A DNA stretch of 64,000 nucleotides, from positions 35,830 to 99,829 of the forward strand of contig CAKOUR010000003.1 in assembly GCA_934120635.1 (NCBI GenBank). The letters are read 5' to 3'. The stretch comes from an uncultured Bacilli bacterium. Lineage in GTDB: Bacteria > Bacillota_I > Bacilli_A > RF39 > UBA660. This document shows positions 52,944-62,194 of the stretch, piece by piece (within the stretch, counting starts at the first letter, position 1; each line of letters starts with the position of its first letter). The position numbers were made by a program, and so were the translations under genes. The notes beneath the pieces are model-generated. The model was not told where the DNA came from. It searched no databases and saw only the letters and a program-made list of their open reading frames with translations.

Positions 52944-53073
52944 ATCTAAACTCCTCCTTTCGCCTATATCTGGTATAGACATAGCTCCGAACAAATTACC
53001 TGATACCCTTATAAATGTTTAACAACTTAACCGGGTGTATCAGCAACTTTGCACATCTCTGCCATCTACACGA
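52944..53073 (-). ncRNA. Structured leader of the S10 operon
   Basis: About 130 nt between the promoter and rpsJ. GATGGCAGAGATGTGC, AAGTTGCTGATACACCCGG and a hairpin made by TGATACACCC (53033-53042) and GGGTATCA (53001-53008) are visible. The segment AGTTGCTGA-ACACCCGG resembles the conserved S10 leader of Gram-positive bacteria (from memory). Probably a ribosomal-protein autoregulatory leader; the ligand is unknown. Confidence 0.6.
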
Positions 53074-53078
53074 TTGAT

Positions 53079-53107
53079 ATTGTACTATAAAAAATTAGTA
53101 ATTGCAA
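53079..53107 (-). promoter_or_regulatory. Sigma-A promoter of the S10-spc-alpha cluster
   Basis: Minus strand: TTGCAA (53102-53107), 17 bp, TACAAT (53079-53084). It is the only strong promoter seen ahead of the 13-kb ribosomal block. Confidence 0.75.
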
Positions 53108-53414
53108 GCGTTTTTTACCTTTTTTTCAACTTTTTTGTATTAAAGTACTGATTAGAATATTAGCTAATATATTTAACTAAAATACATAAATACTTTTTTG
53201 TTTATATCTATTTAATAATTACCTATTATCTTTCATAAAGACGAATCATTTATAAAACTAAAATCTCTCTTTCGTTATATCTAACTAATCTTATCAATCT
53301 TAAAAATTTAGATTTTAATAATCAAAAAAAATCACACATAAAATAAAATGTGCAATTTAATTTAGAATTCAAAGATTATTACTTTTTTTCTTTGGTTCTT
53401 GCTTTTATAGTTGA
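53108..53414. other. AT-rich intergenic region upstream of the S10 promoter
   Basis: About 300 bp without a gene. It contains TAAAGTACTGATTAG (53141-53155), a partial copy of the motif at 41880, and a minus-strand hairpin GCACAT/ATGTGT followed by seven T (about 53325-53356), which would end the M16 peptidase transcript. Nothing else recognised; in particular no tRNA. Confidence 0.5.
53325..53356 (-). terminator. Terminator after the YmfH-like M16 gene
   Basis: On the minus strand GCACAT/ATGTGT form a 6-bp stem (one wobble), 8-nt loop, followed by TTTTTTT after one A. Confidence 0.5.
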
Positions 53415-54686
53415 TTATTTCTTTAATATAACTATAGAATAGTTTTTTAAAGACAAATTACTGATTACCTTGTTCATTTCTTGAATGTTTAAGGATTTTA
53501 ATAATCCAATCATGTCTTTTTCTATTTTACCATCAAATATAATATTATCTACTATCATATCATTAATAACTTCTATATTTTCAAAGCTAAATAACTCATT
53601 GCTAATTAATACTTTCTTTTTTCTATTTAAATCATCTTCAGTAATTTTAATGTTTTTTAGTGTATTTTCTATTTTTGTGATTACAGATTCATAAGATGGT
53701 GTTTCATTGATTAATGAAATTAAGGCATGGCTATCACAATTTAGTAGATTTAAATATAATGAATTTGTAATTATGTTCTCATCTTTAGCTTCACGATCGA
53801 AATCAGATGTATCATCAAATAAAGAAGAGAATAGAATAAATAAATATAAATTGTATTTTCGAATATCCATTTCAATATCTTTTAAAGAAATTTTTATATT
53901 GTATGCTAATTTTGGAACTGGTGTATCCATTTTAATTATTTCTTTTTGTTTAACTACTTTATTTGGTTCTTGATATTCTTTTATCTTTATTTTTTGTGGA
54001 GAATGGAATTTTTTTTCTGATTGATTTTTTTTAATTGCTTCTAATAAATCTTCTTCATCAAAATTTCCTGTTATTACCAAAAACATGTTTTCTGGATGAT
54101 AGAACGTGTTATAACATTCATACAAAATATCTTTAGTAATTTTACTGATATCATTTGTTGTCCCTATAATACTATCTTTAAATGGATTATTATAAAAACT
54201 ATTTTTTCTAATATACTCATATAAAACATCTGTTGGATTGTCATCACACATATGAATTTCTTGAGTAATAATTCCTTTTTCACTTTCAACATTTTCTTCC
54301 GTGAAATATGGTTCTTGAACATAATCTAATAGATATAATATATTTTCTTTTAAGTTATTTGGTCCAGAAAATAAATAAGTAGTATTTTTAAATGTGGTAT
54401 AAGCATTACATAAAGCTCCACTTTTTGAAAAGAACTCTTCTGGTTGTAATCCTTCTTTTTGTACAAAAACTTTATGTTCTAAAAAATGTGCTACTCCGTG
54501 AGGAACCTTTTTCATTTTAAATTCTTCTAGTGGTACAAATTCATTATAGATTGATCCAAATTTTGTTGTAAATGTTACATAATTATTAGTTGAATCACTC
54601 TTATTGTATAAAAAGACTTCTAAACCATTTTCTAACTTTTCATAAGTAATTTCTTCTCCTATAGTATTTAACTTAATTTTTTTCAT
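53415..54686 (-). CDS. M16 family peptidase, YmfH-like (active-site subunit)
   Basis: 423 residues. The inverted zinc motif HGVAHFLEHKVF (HxxEH) is intact, with the third ligand region ENVESEKGIITQEI downstream. It pairs with the adjacent YmfF-like gene, whose 3' end overlaps it by 14 bp; such pairs form heterodimeric peptidases. Bacillus homologues (YmfF/YmfH, or AlbE/AlbF relatives) process peptides; the substrate here is unknown. Confidence 0.9.
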   Translation of the reverse strand: MKKIKLNTIGEEITYEKLENGLEVFLYNKSDSTNNYVTFTTKFGSIYNEFVPLEEFKMKKVPHGVAHFLEHKVFVQKEGLQPEEFFSKSGALCNAYTTFKNTTYLFSGPNNLKENILYLLDYVQEPYFTEENVESEKGIITQEIHMCDDNPTDVLYEYIRKNSFYNNPFKDSIIGTTNDISKITKDILYECYNTFYHPENMFLVITGNFDEEDLLEAIKKNQSEKKFHSPQKIKIKEYQEPNKVVKQKEIIKMDTPVPKLAYNIKISLKDIEMDIRKYNLYLFILFSSLFDDTSDFDREAKDENIITNSLYLNLLNCDSHALISLINETPSYESVITKIENTLKNIKITEDDLNRKKKVLISNELFSFENIEVINDMIVDNIIFDGKIEKDMIGLLKSLNIQEMNKVISNLSLKNYSIVILKK

Positions 54687-55953
54687 CAGTTTCCCCCTCT
54701 TTTTTCCCTTCTAAAAGATATAGTGTATGCATAGATATTTTTTTGGAAACTGCCATAATATCTTCTTTTGTGACTTTTTTTATGTTTTCAATCCTTTTTT
54801 CAAAATCATCTGAATTTACTAGCATTCTTGCATAATAAGTATTAATAATACCACTGGGACTATCTGTACTTGCTTTTATAGAGGCAATTATTGTTTCTTT
54901 GGAATTATTAAAAACCTCGTCGCTAAATTTTCCTTTTGATACATCTTGCAAAGTTTTTTTGATTAACTTTAATACATTCTCTGAATTTCCATTTTCTATT
55001 CCAGAATATATCATCAAAATATTATCATAGGCTTTTTGATTAGAATTAATATAATAGGCATAAGAGTTTTTTTCACGTACTGTATCAAATAATAATGAAT
55101 TAGAACTTCCCCCTAGCATTTCGTTATAAACTAGTAATACATATTTTCTTTCAAAATCAGTCAATTTATTCATTGTACATAGTATAGTTAGTTGTGATTG
55201 ATTGGCTTCATACTCTTCAATTAATTTTTTTATTCTTTTTCTAGGAATTAATTCATTTACTAAGATATCTTTTTTATACTTTTTAAATGTATTAATCTTA
55301 AAATTTTTTTTAAATAGTTCTTTTATTTCGTTTGTTTCTACATCTCCTACTACAAAGACATCTACAAAATCATTGGCTAAAACTGATTGATAGTATTGAT
55401 ACAAGCTTTCAGATGTTATTGATTCTAAATCTTCTAAATATCCAAATGAATTATAAGAATATGGCATATCTTTTGTTGTTTCTAGTAATTTGATTAATGT
55501 ATATTTTAATTTATTATCTGATAATTTTTGAATACTTTTTTCTAACTTGCTTTTACATTTTTTTAGCCCATCATCGAGAAATTTTTCGTTTTCTATATTT
55601 GGATTAAATAATACATCCATAAGAAAAGATATTGAATATTCATTCATTGATTTTTCTGTGTATTTTTCATTTAAAAATCTGACTTTAAAAGATAAATTAG
55701 AGTCGTTTCCTATTCTCATATTAGAACTAACTAATTTTAAGTCATACAAATTTTCTGTTTCACGAATAAGTTCTTGCTCGGTTTTAAAATCTTTTGTTGT
55801 ATATAATAAAATTGATTTTAGTAAATTTCTAATAGTAATTTCTTCTTTTTTTAATTTCCTTCTAAAATTTACTTCTACTGTAATTGTCTTAAATTTTGTT
55901 GTTTTTATAACATGCAAATTATAGGATCCCATATTAATTTGTTCATAGTTCAT
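54673..55953 (-). CDS. M16 family peptidase, YmfF-like (non-catalytic subunit)
   Basis: About 426 residues. Same fold as its partner but without an HxxEH motif at the expected N-terminal position, so it is the substrate-binding subunit; C-terminal half includes YVLLVYNEMLGGSSNSLLFDTVREKNSYAY, typical of M16 R/Y motifs. The start is set at ATG 55953 (MNYEQINMG) with AGAGGTGA upstream; the longer frame runs back into the deoD coding end. Confidence 0.88.
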   Translation of the reverse strand: MNYEQINMGSYNLHVIKTTKFKTITVEVNFRRKLKKEEITIRNLLKSILLYTTKDFKTEQELIRETENLYDLKLVSSNMRIGNDSNLSFKVRFLNEKYTEKSMNEYSISFLMDVLFNPNIENEKFLDDGLKKCKSKLEKSIQKLSDNKLKYTLIKLLETTKDMPYSYNSFGYLEDLESITSESLYQYYQSVLANDFVDVFVVGDVETNEIKELFKKNFKINTFKKYKKDILVNELIPRKRIKKLIEEYEANQSQLTILCTMNKLTDFERKYVLLVYNEMLGGSSNSLLFDTVREKNSYAYYINSNQKAYDNILMIYSGIENGNSENVLKLIKKTLQDVSKGKFSDEVFNNSKETIIASIKASTDSPSGIINTYYARMLVNSDDFEKRIENIKKVTKEDIMAVSKKISMHTLYLLEGKKEGETDEKN

Positions 55954-55985
55954 GCTTTCACCTCTAATTATATTATAACTAATAT

Positions 55986-56720
55986 TTATAATTTTAAACA
56001 AGTTTCTAATGCTAAAATAATCATATTATCTAATTTTTCTTCTCTTTCTTGACTTGTTATTATAACATCTTTTTCAAATTTTGAATCTACTATTGTTAAA
56101 AGGCAAGCAGATTTTTTATGTAACATTGAGGCAATATAAAATAAAGCAAAAGCTTCCATTTCACTTGTAACTATAGAAATATCTTTAGGAAGTGCATCAA
56201 TCAAATCATTAAATTGATTTTCCTCTAAATAAAAATCAAAAGCTTCATTACAAAGTCCATATCCTTTTTTATAAGAAATATTTTTTTCTTTTGCAGTTAA
56301 TTCTATTTTATCATTTATTGTATCATCCGCTAATGATAAATGTGTATTTTTATCTCTATTTATTGCTAATGCAAAATTACTCTCTGTATAAGAACCTTCT
56401 AATAAAACAGTATCTAAAATTTTGAAATTTTTATCAAAACTTCCACTCGTTCCGATTCGTATAATCGTTTCTACTCCGTAGAATTTATATAATTCATATG
56501 CATAAATTCCCATACTAGGCATTCCCATACCTACTGGAAAGATTGTAATTTTTTTATCTTTATATTCTCCAGTAAAAGCTGTCATTCCTCTTACTGAATT
56601 TACTATTTTTGCATTTTTTAAATACTTATTAGCAATATATTGGCACCTTTTGGGGTCTCCTGCTGTTATAACAATTGGAGCAATTTCTCCTACTTTAGCT
56701 TCTATATGTAGTGTTGGCAC
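55986..56720 (-). CDS. deoD: Purine nucleoside phosphorylase, DeoD type
   Basis: 244 residues. Cleaves purine nucleosides with phosphate for salvage. Motifs: VITAGDPKRCQYIANKYL, GMGMPSMGIYAYEL, RIGTSGSF, and the active-site SEMEAFALFYIA. The start is GTG (56718-56720), 8 nt after AGAGGA. Confidence 0.95.
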   Translation of the reverse strand: MPTLHIEAKVGEIAPIVITAGDPKRCQYIANKYLKNAKIVNSVRGMTAFTGEYKDKKITIFPVGMGMPSMGIYAYELYKFYGVETIIRIGTSGSFDKNFKILDTVLLEGSYTESNFALAINRDKNTHLSLADDTINDKIELTAKEKNISYKKGYGLCNEAFDFYLEENQFNDLIDALPKDISIVTSEMEAFALFYIASMLHKKSACLLTIVDSKFEKDVIITSQEREEKLDNMIILALETCLKL

Positions 56721-56767
56721 TTTATCATTCCTCTCTTATTTATTTGTGTTATTATTTAGATTAGTTT

Positions 56768-57319
56768 TCAATTGGTTGAAGTAGATATTTTTTGAGTAAT
56801 ATCCATTTTATAAGTAATTAGATTATTCTTTCTAATTCGTGTTATTCCTAAAAGTTCTTGTTCTCCGTTTAAAAATTTATCAATTTGTTCATTAATATTA
56901 TCGGAATTATTTAGTCTTTTTTGGCAGGACTTAATTAGTATTTTATAAATTTTGTTAAATTTTTCGATATTTTCTTCATCATTAGAAATATTAATTGTTA
57001 AATTCAAGTTGCTATATTTAAATTCATAGGTTGTTTTTGACTCGTTTATTGTATATGAAATAAATATAGAATAATTTTTTAATATCGCAGATGCTACAAT
57101 ACTATCTTTTGTTAATTCTTGAACATCTGTACTATTATTAAAATTATTTACAATATCTAAAAGAGCGTTATCAATAGCTTCTGAAGTTGAATTTTCTACT
57201 GGTTGTTCCCTTATATTTTGATTAGGACTGCCAAAAAATTTAATATAATTTAGAGCTAAAATCAATATGATCAAAAAGGTTAAACATATCCACATTATTA
57301 CTGTTTTTTGTTTATTCAT
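56768..57319 (-). CDS. Membrane-anchored protein, unknown
   Basis: 183 residues: one N-terminal membrane segment (about 7-27) and an extracytoplasmic domain without recognised motifs, except a few paired strands (YEFKYSNLNLTINIS). It ends with TGA, confirming that TGA is used as a stop in this genome. Lies between spoIIIE/ftsK and deoD, same direction. Confidence 0.6.
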   Translation of the reverse strand: MNKQKTVIMWICLTFLIILILALNYIKFFGSPNQNIREQPVENSTSEAIDNALLDIVNNFNNSTDVQELTKDSIVASAILKNYSIFISYTINESKTTYEFKYSNLNLTINISNDEENIEKFNKIYKILIKSCQKRLNNSDNINEQIDKFLNGEQELLGITRIRKNNLITYKMDITQKISTSTN

Positions 57320-57351
57320 TTTTACTCCTTTTATTCTTATTTTTTGTTTTT

Positions 57352-59577
57352 TTATATTTCATTATTTTCTTTTTTTATTAACACTTCTCTTGGCTTAGAT
57401 CCGTTTGGTGGTCCAATAATTCCTCTTTCTTCTAATAAATCTATAATTCTAGCTGCTCTATTATAACCCAGGCGATATTTTCTTTGAATTAATGATGCAC
57501 TTACCTTTCCTGCTTGTATTACATAATCAACTATTTCATTATATAAAGGATCTTCATATTCTTCATCGGATTCATATCCATCATTATGACTTTCTGAATC
57601 ATTTTTCATTTCTGTTAGTGAATTATCGTATTGTGCTTTTTGTTGCTCACAAACAAAATCTACAACTTTTTGAATTTCTTGTTCACTAACGAATGCTCCT
57701 TGAATACGTACAGGAGAATTTTCTCCCATTGGTAAAAATAACATATCTCCTTTACCAAGTAATTTTTCTGCTCCTGTTGAATCTAATATTGTTCTAGAGT
57801 CTATGCTAGATGATACAGCAAATGAAATACGTGATGGAATGTTTGCTTTTACCACTCCAGTAATGACATCAGTTGAAGGTCTTTGTGTTGCAACGATTAA
57901 ATGAATACCTGCTGCCCTAGCCATTTGTGTAATTCTCATTATTGAATCTTCAACCTCTTTTGCTGCTACTAACATTAAATCTGCTAATTCATCTATAATG
58001 ACGACAATATATGGCATTTTAGGATATTCTGGATTGCTTTCACAGAATTCATTATATCCTTTGATATTTTTATTTTTTGTTTGTTCAAAAATATCATATC
58101 TTCGTTCCATTTCTACAACAATATTCTTTAATGCAATTGAAGCTTTTTTAGGATCTGTTACAACAGGACATAATAAATGAGGAACTCCATTGTACATACT
58201 AAGTTCTACTTTTTTAGGATCAACCATTACTAGTTTTACTTGTTCTGGCTTAGTTCTCATTAAAATAGATGTGATAATGCAATTCATACAAACGGATTTA
58301 CCTGAACCAGTTGCTCCTGCTACTAATAAATGTGGTGTCGTATTTATTTCCATCCATTTTACTTTACCCATGATATCTTTTCCAAGACCTACTGCAAGTA
58401 AATTTTTTTCGTTTACTTCAGGCATTTTTGATAATACCTCTTTGAAAGAAACAGAACTATTTACTTGATTTGGCAACTCAATACCAATTGTATTTTTTCC
58501 AGGAATTGGAGCTTCAATTCTAACATCCCGTGCTGCTAATGCTAGTGCAATTTCTCTTTGAATTGATAACAATTTACTAACTTTTGTTCCTGCTTTAATT
58601 TCTAATTCATACTGCGTAACTGTCGGTCCAATATTAACTTGAACAATTTTTCCAGTAATATCAAAATCTTTTAATACTTTTTCTAGTTCGGTTATATTTT
58701 GTTTTGCTTTTGTTTCATTTTCTTTATTACTAACATTTTTAACTGTATTTAATAAATTAATTGGTGGTAATTTATAATTCTCATTTACACTATTAATAAT
58801 TACTTCATCTTTTATTTCAAGACTTTCATTTGTGTTAATTTTTGGAGGTGTTCTCATAATTGGAACATCTGCATCTATATTTTCTACTTTAACTGGTTCT
58901 ACCACAACAGCAGGTTCTTCAAGTGGAAGTTCTTCAGTATCTGGTACTTTTGTTTTAATTAAATCTTTTGTATCTTCTTTTTCTTCTTCATCTTTTTCTG
59001 GCTTTTGCCACATTTTTTCAATTGATGGTTTTATTTTATTAAATAAATCAACAATACTTATATTGAATATTAGTACAATTCCAAGAACTAACAAAGTAAT
59101 TGTTACAATCATTGCTCCATTTCCAAAACAAGTTACAAATAAATAACTAAATATTGCGCCAATAATTCCACCACCAGAATTAGAAAGTGCCGTATTACTA
59201 TTAAAGGATATCATTAAATTATTAAATGTTTCTGTAATAATTTTTATACCTTCTGTTTTGTTTATTTCTATATATTTAACATGGAACATTACTAAGATAG
59301 AAATTACTGTAATATATATTCCAATCATTTTACTTGATAACAAGTTCGGAGCTTCTTTTTTAAAAATAAGACAAATTCCTATTACTCCAAAAAGAATTAA
59401 TAATGCTAAGTATAGTGTTCCTACTAAAAAAATTGCAAAACTTCTAACAATATTTCCTACTATACCTGTTCCTAGTATTCCTATAATGCTAAATAGTATA
59501 ATAATAACTCCTACAATCTCATTACTATATTCAAATTTATTTTTATTTTTTTCCTTTTTTGCCTTTTTTTTGGCCAT
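57352..59577 (-). CDS. DNA translocase FtsK/SpoIIIE
   Basis: 741 residues. Pumps the chromosome through the septum in division or into the forespore. Four or five membrane segments (about 20-175), an acidic/Pro linker, then the RecA-like motor: VNIGPTVTQYELEIKAGTKVSKL, Walker A VAGATGSGKSVC, Walker B YIVVIIDELADLM, TQRPSTDVITGVVKANIPSRI, and the gamma DNA-reading winged helix (SASLIQRKYRLGYNRAARIIDLLEERGIIGP). In a spore former it likely plays the SpoIIIE role. It has a strong sigma-A promoter. Confidence 0.96.
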   Translation of the reverse strand: MAKKKAKKEKNKNKFEYSNEIVGVIIILFSIIGILGTGIVGNIVRSFAIFLVGTLYLALLILFGVIGICLIFKKEAPNLLSSKMIGIYITVISILVMFHVKYIEINKTEGIKIITETFNNLMISFNSNTALSNSGGGIIGAIFSYLFVTCFGNGAMIVTITLLVLGIVLIFNISIVDLFNKIKPSIEKMWQKPEKDEEEKEDTKDLIKTKVPDTEELPLEEPAVVVEPVKVENIDADVPIMRTPPKINTNESLEIKDEVIINSVNENYKLPPINLLNTVKNVSNKENETKAKQNITELEKVLKDFDITGKIVQVNIGPTVTQYELEIKAGTKVSKLLSIQREIALALAARDVRIEAPIPGKNTIGIELPNQVNSSVSFKEVLSKMPEVNEKNLLAVGLGKDIMGKVKWMEINTTPHLLVAGATGSGKSVCMNCIITSILMRTKPEQVKLVMVDPKKVELSMYNGVPHLLCPVVTDPKKASIALKNIVVEMERRYDIFEQTKNKNIKGYNEFCESNPEYPKMPYIVVIIDELADLMLVAAKEVEDSIMRITQMARAAGIHLIVATQRPSTDVITGVVKANIPSRISFAVSSSIDSRTILDSTGAEKLLGKGDMLFLPMGENSPVRIQGAFVSEQEIQKVVDFVCEQQKAQYDNSLTEMKNDSESHNDGYESDEEYEDPLYNEIVDYVIQAGKVSASLIQRKYRLGYNRAARIIDLLEERGIIGPPNGSKPREVLIKKENNEI

Positions 59578-59614
59578 AATGTATCACCTTACCAACTACT
59601 TCTAACTATTAAGA

Positions 59615-59643
59615 ATTATATAATATCTTTTAGGAATAGTCAA
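59615..59643 (-). promoter_or_regulatory. Sigma-A promoter of spoIIIE/ftsK
   Basis: Minus strand: TTGACT (59638-59643), 17 bp, TATAAT (59615-59620), about 35 bp before the start codon. Confidence 0.75.
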
Positions 59644-59669
59644 TCAAATTAACCACACTTCAAAGAATA

Positions 59670-59697
59670 AGAGGAAGCTAGATTTCTAGTTTCCTCT
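59670..59697. repeat. Long near-perfect hairpin upstream of ftsK
   Basis: AGAGGAAGCTAGA pairs with TCTAGTTTCCTCT (one G-T wobble), giving 12-13 bp with a minimal loop. No T run on either side. Part of a cluster of inverted repeats in the 59.65-59.8 kb gap. Confidence 0.65.
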
Positions 59698-59710
59698 ATC
59701 TATATATAAA

Positions 59711-59780
59711 CGCAAATTCGTATCTTGCTTGCGAACTTACGACACACTATGAAGAGTAATCCAATTCTCATAATTACTCT
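59711..59780. repeat. Further inverted repeats in the ftsK/island boundary
   Basis: CGCAA (59711) with TTGCG (59729), and AGAGTAAT (59753-59760) with ATTACTCT (59773-59780). They lie where conserved chromosome (ftsK) meets the accessory island, so a recombination or integration role is possible, but no integrase is visible. Confidence 0.45.
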
Positions 59781-59851
59781 ACACTATCTATAATATTCTT
59801 CTATAAATAGTATAGTATAAACTTTATATTTTTATTCTCTTTTTATGTTAA

Positions 59852-60373
59852 TTAATTATTAGTTAAAACTTTTTTCTTTGCCTCTTTATTTTTTACATCT
59901 TTATATTTTATTAATGTATTTAATGCATATTTGCTTAACAACAGTTCTTTTTCTAACTTAGCCTTTTGCACGATATCTTTTGTATTGCTTATTTCAATTT
60001 TTAACCAATCTATTTTATTTATTATGTTATTTATTGATATTTTATCTGCATTTTCTTGATCAATTAGCCATTTGTTTTTTAGAATGTGATAAATATACAA
60101 ACAATTAAGTTGACCGTTATTTGGAATAGTCACAAACGCATTTCTTTTTTGATTACTAAACCTTGCATATAATCCTAAAAGAATACTATCATCTAAAAAT
60201 TTCATCATTTTAATATCTTCTAAATCTATTGTAATACTTTTGACATTTTGACATACATTAGCTAAGTTTTTTTGATATAAATTTTTTTGATTTGTAATAC
60301 TTGTATTTTTTGAGTTAATTAATTTTTTAAATTCTGTATTTTTTTCATTTTTACAATATTCGATTAAATACAT
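59852..60373 (-). CDS. Hypothetical protein
   Basis: 173 residues, soluble, Asn/Lys/Ile-rich. The central SITIDLEDIKMMKFLDDSILLGLYARFSNQKRNAFVTIPNN has the strand-helix-strand look of a STAS-like or small ATP-independent regulator, but no diagnostic residue is present. C-terminal half is helical. AAGGAGAGG Shine-Dalgarno 5-6 nt before the ATG. Leftmost gene of the accessory island. Function unknown. Confidence 0.6.
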   Translation of the reverse strand: MYLIEYCKNEKNTEFKKLINSKNTSITNQKNLYQKNLANVCQNVKSITIDLEDIKMMKFLDDSILLGLYARFSNQKRNAFVTIPNNGQLNCLYIYHILKNKWLIDQENADKISINNIINKIDWLKIEISNTKDIVQKAKLEKELLLSKYALNTLIKYKDVKNKEAKKKVLTNN

Positions 60374-60471
60374 AGTAACCTCTCCTTGTTAAATATTAAA
60401 TATGCCTTTGAAATTAAGACTACTATTATAATAGCATATTCACAAACATTTTTCATCATTTTAATTTAATA

Positions 60472-60665
60472 TTTACGGAGAATATGTTTTAATTTTATCC
60501 TCCGTTTTATTTATCTTAATTTCTATACTTTCCTCTTGATCAGTTCTATATATTTTTGATTTACTTAAGTTCTCTAATACCTCTTTATTTGGATGGCCAT
60601 ACCTATTATTCTTTCCAACAGGTGCTAAGTAGTTAGTACATCAATATGAAAATCGTTAATTAGAA
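60472..60665 (-). pseudogene. Remnant of a metallo-beta-lactamase-fold gene (copy 2)
   Basis: Readable on the minus strand: GKNNRYGHPNKEVLENLSKS, then KIYRTDQEESIEIKIN, ending ...KTYSP-stop. This is the C-terminus of the same protein as copies 1 and 3. Upstream, a trace of IDVL is followed directly by out-of-frame sequence, so the HHGS-containing part is deleted. No start codon or ribosome binding site. It lies between the 173-residue gene and the transglutaminase-like gene. Confidence 0.8.
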
Positions 60666-60689
60666 ATACAAAAAAGATAGCACAAATTA

Positions 60690-61526
60690 CTATCTTCTAT
60701 TTTCAATTGCATTTTCCTTTTCTATTTCATATTTTCCTACTACATACATTCTCTTTGTACCAGCCTTTTCATACTGCCTACCGTTCATATAATAGTCATC
60801 AAATGATTTAATCACACCGTTATTTACAAAATCTAAGAATTCCTCATTTGCTAAAGTTCCTACAAACGGATAATATGCTCGAACACTTCCGTCTTCTTTA
60901 TATGATACAATTGGAACACTGTAATCTAGCAAAGCATAGTCATTTTTTCTCTTAACTATATTAAAACAATGTCCCTCTTGTCTATCACCTAAATCAACGC
61001 ATCCCATACAGTAATATGATTCTGTGCCAAAAATACTTAATACCTGTTGAACCAAGGCTCCTCTTTCCGTACATTGAGCTGCTCCTTTACCTTTTAAATC
61101 ACCAAGTTTATTATTTTCTAATGCTTTAAAATACTCTTCATCTGTAGTGGTTGTTTGCCATGCAATGTCATTAAATATTGTCTCTCTATCTATTTTACCT
61201 GGGAATCCAAAATAACTATTAACAAAATATTCTAGATTATGAATTAATGAAGCTTTGTTATTAATATTATACTTTTTAATAAAGTGTGCAAATTCATAAA
61301 TAAAATCTGTACTTTCCATTCCGTAATCTTCTATATTTAAATTTGCATATTTTATTCTCGTATTAAGAGGTATAAATCCTTTAAACACACTACAAGATTT
61401 TCCATAATCTAGAAAGCCTAATTTTTCAACTTTTTCTGCATTTGCATTTGCTTCATTTATAGCTGTTTCAATAATTGAATCAACATCTTCTTCCTTACAC
61501 TCCAATATTTTTTGAAATAAGTCCAT
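60690..61526 (-). CDS. Transglutaminase/papain-like protein
   Basis: 278 residues, no signal peptide. A Cys-His-Asp order is visible: KGAAQCTERGALVQQVLSIFG (Cys at a helix start, about residue 152), DLGDRQEGHCFNIVKRKNDYALLDYSVP (His about 186, Asp about 199), as in transglutaminase-like and bacterial effector cysteine proteins. N-terminal half helical. Flanked on both sides by MBL-gene remnants. Could be an enzyme, toxin or regulator; not decidable here. Confidence 0.6.
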   Translation of the reverse strand: MDLFQKILECKEEDVDSIIETAINEANANAEKVEKLGFLDYGKSCSVFKGFIPLNTRIKYANLNIEDYGMESTDFIYEFAHFIKKYNINNKASLIHNLEYFVNSYFGFPGKIDRETIFNDIAWQTTTTDEEYFKALENNKLGDLKGKGAAQCTERGALVQQVLSIFGTESYYCMGCVDLGDRQEGHCFNIVKRKNDYALLDYSVPIVSYKEDGSVRAYYPFVGTLANEEFLDFVNNGVIKSFDDYYMNGRQYEKAGTKRMYVVGKYEIEKENAIENRR

Positions 61527-61562
61527 ATTATATCACCAATTATATTATATCATAGATTTTAT

Positions 61563-62160
61563 TTATGGACTACAAGTCTTTATTTTTAATTTATTATTTT
61601 TAATCTTAAATATAATACTTCCATCTTGATCTGTTCTATATACTTTTGAATCTTCTAAATTATTTAATGCTTCTTTATTAGGATGTCCATAACGATTATT
61701 CTTTCCAACACTAATAATGGAATTCTTAGGATTGATTTCATTTATAAAAGACTTACTACTGCTTGTCTTACTTCCATGATGTCCTACTTTTAATACATCT
61801 ACATTTGATAGATTATATTTATCTAATATATCTTTTTCTTTCTCTACTCCTGCATCTCCCATAAACATAAACTTATAACCATCAAGTTTACTGTAAATAA
61901 CATTACTAGTATCATTTTCATTATCATATTCTTTTGTTTGTAAGAAATACAATTTATTATTATCTATATTTAACTCTTTAATACATGAATAGTATTTTAT
62001 TTTCTTTTTATCTAATACTTTAATTAATTCTTTTTCCAAATCGTTAAACTCACCACAGTTAAATATAACTTTTTTTACTTTAAAATTATTAACTAAATTA
62101 ATAACTTCTCCCATATGGTCAAAATCCCCATGTTGTGATTGTCAATTAGTAAGTCGATTT
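61563..62160 (-). pseudogene. 5'-truncated MBL-fold hydrolase, ComEC C-domain-like (copy 1)
   Basis: The longest ATG frame (62114) gives 183 residues, but the metal-binding motif HGDFDHMGE begins upstream of it at 62132 and is preceded by an in-frame TGA at 62142-62144; KIDLLI, which should come before it, is in another frame. The rest is well preserved: KFMFMGDAG, DVLKVGHHGS and VGKNNRYGHPNKEA, ending CSP. This is the MBL domain found in the C-terminal part of ComEC/Rec2 and in secreted MBL hydrolases. The N-terminal part stops at the terminator of the C39-like gene. Confidence 0.75.
61567..62100. repeat. Direct repeat, copy A (MBL 3' region)
   Basis: High nucleotide similarity (by eye nearly nine in ten positions over the first 150 bp) with 63638-64000, the same orientation, about 2.07 kb apart. 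A shorter third copy is at 60472-60620. Confidence 0.75.
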
Positions 62161-62164
62161 TTGG

Positions 62165-62194
62165 CAAATAAAAACAGCTGGTTTAACAACTGTT
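62165..62194 (-). terminator. Terminator after the C39-like gene
   Basis: On the minus strand AACAGTTG/CAGCTGTT form an 8-bp stem (one wobble) with a 6-nt loop, then TTTTATT. The 5' arm overlaps the stop codon; the MBL copy 1 remnant begins right behind. Confidence 0.7.

Noticed and set aside
53485..53694. Plus-strand gene opposite the YmfH-like peptidase
   Set aside because: Antisense shadow of a well-supported peptidase gene with no ribosome binding site.
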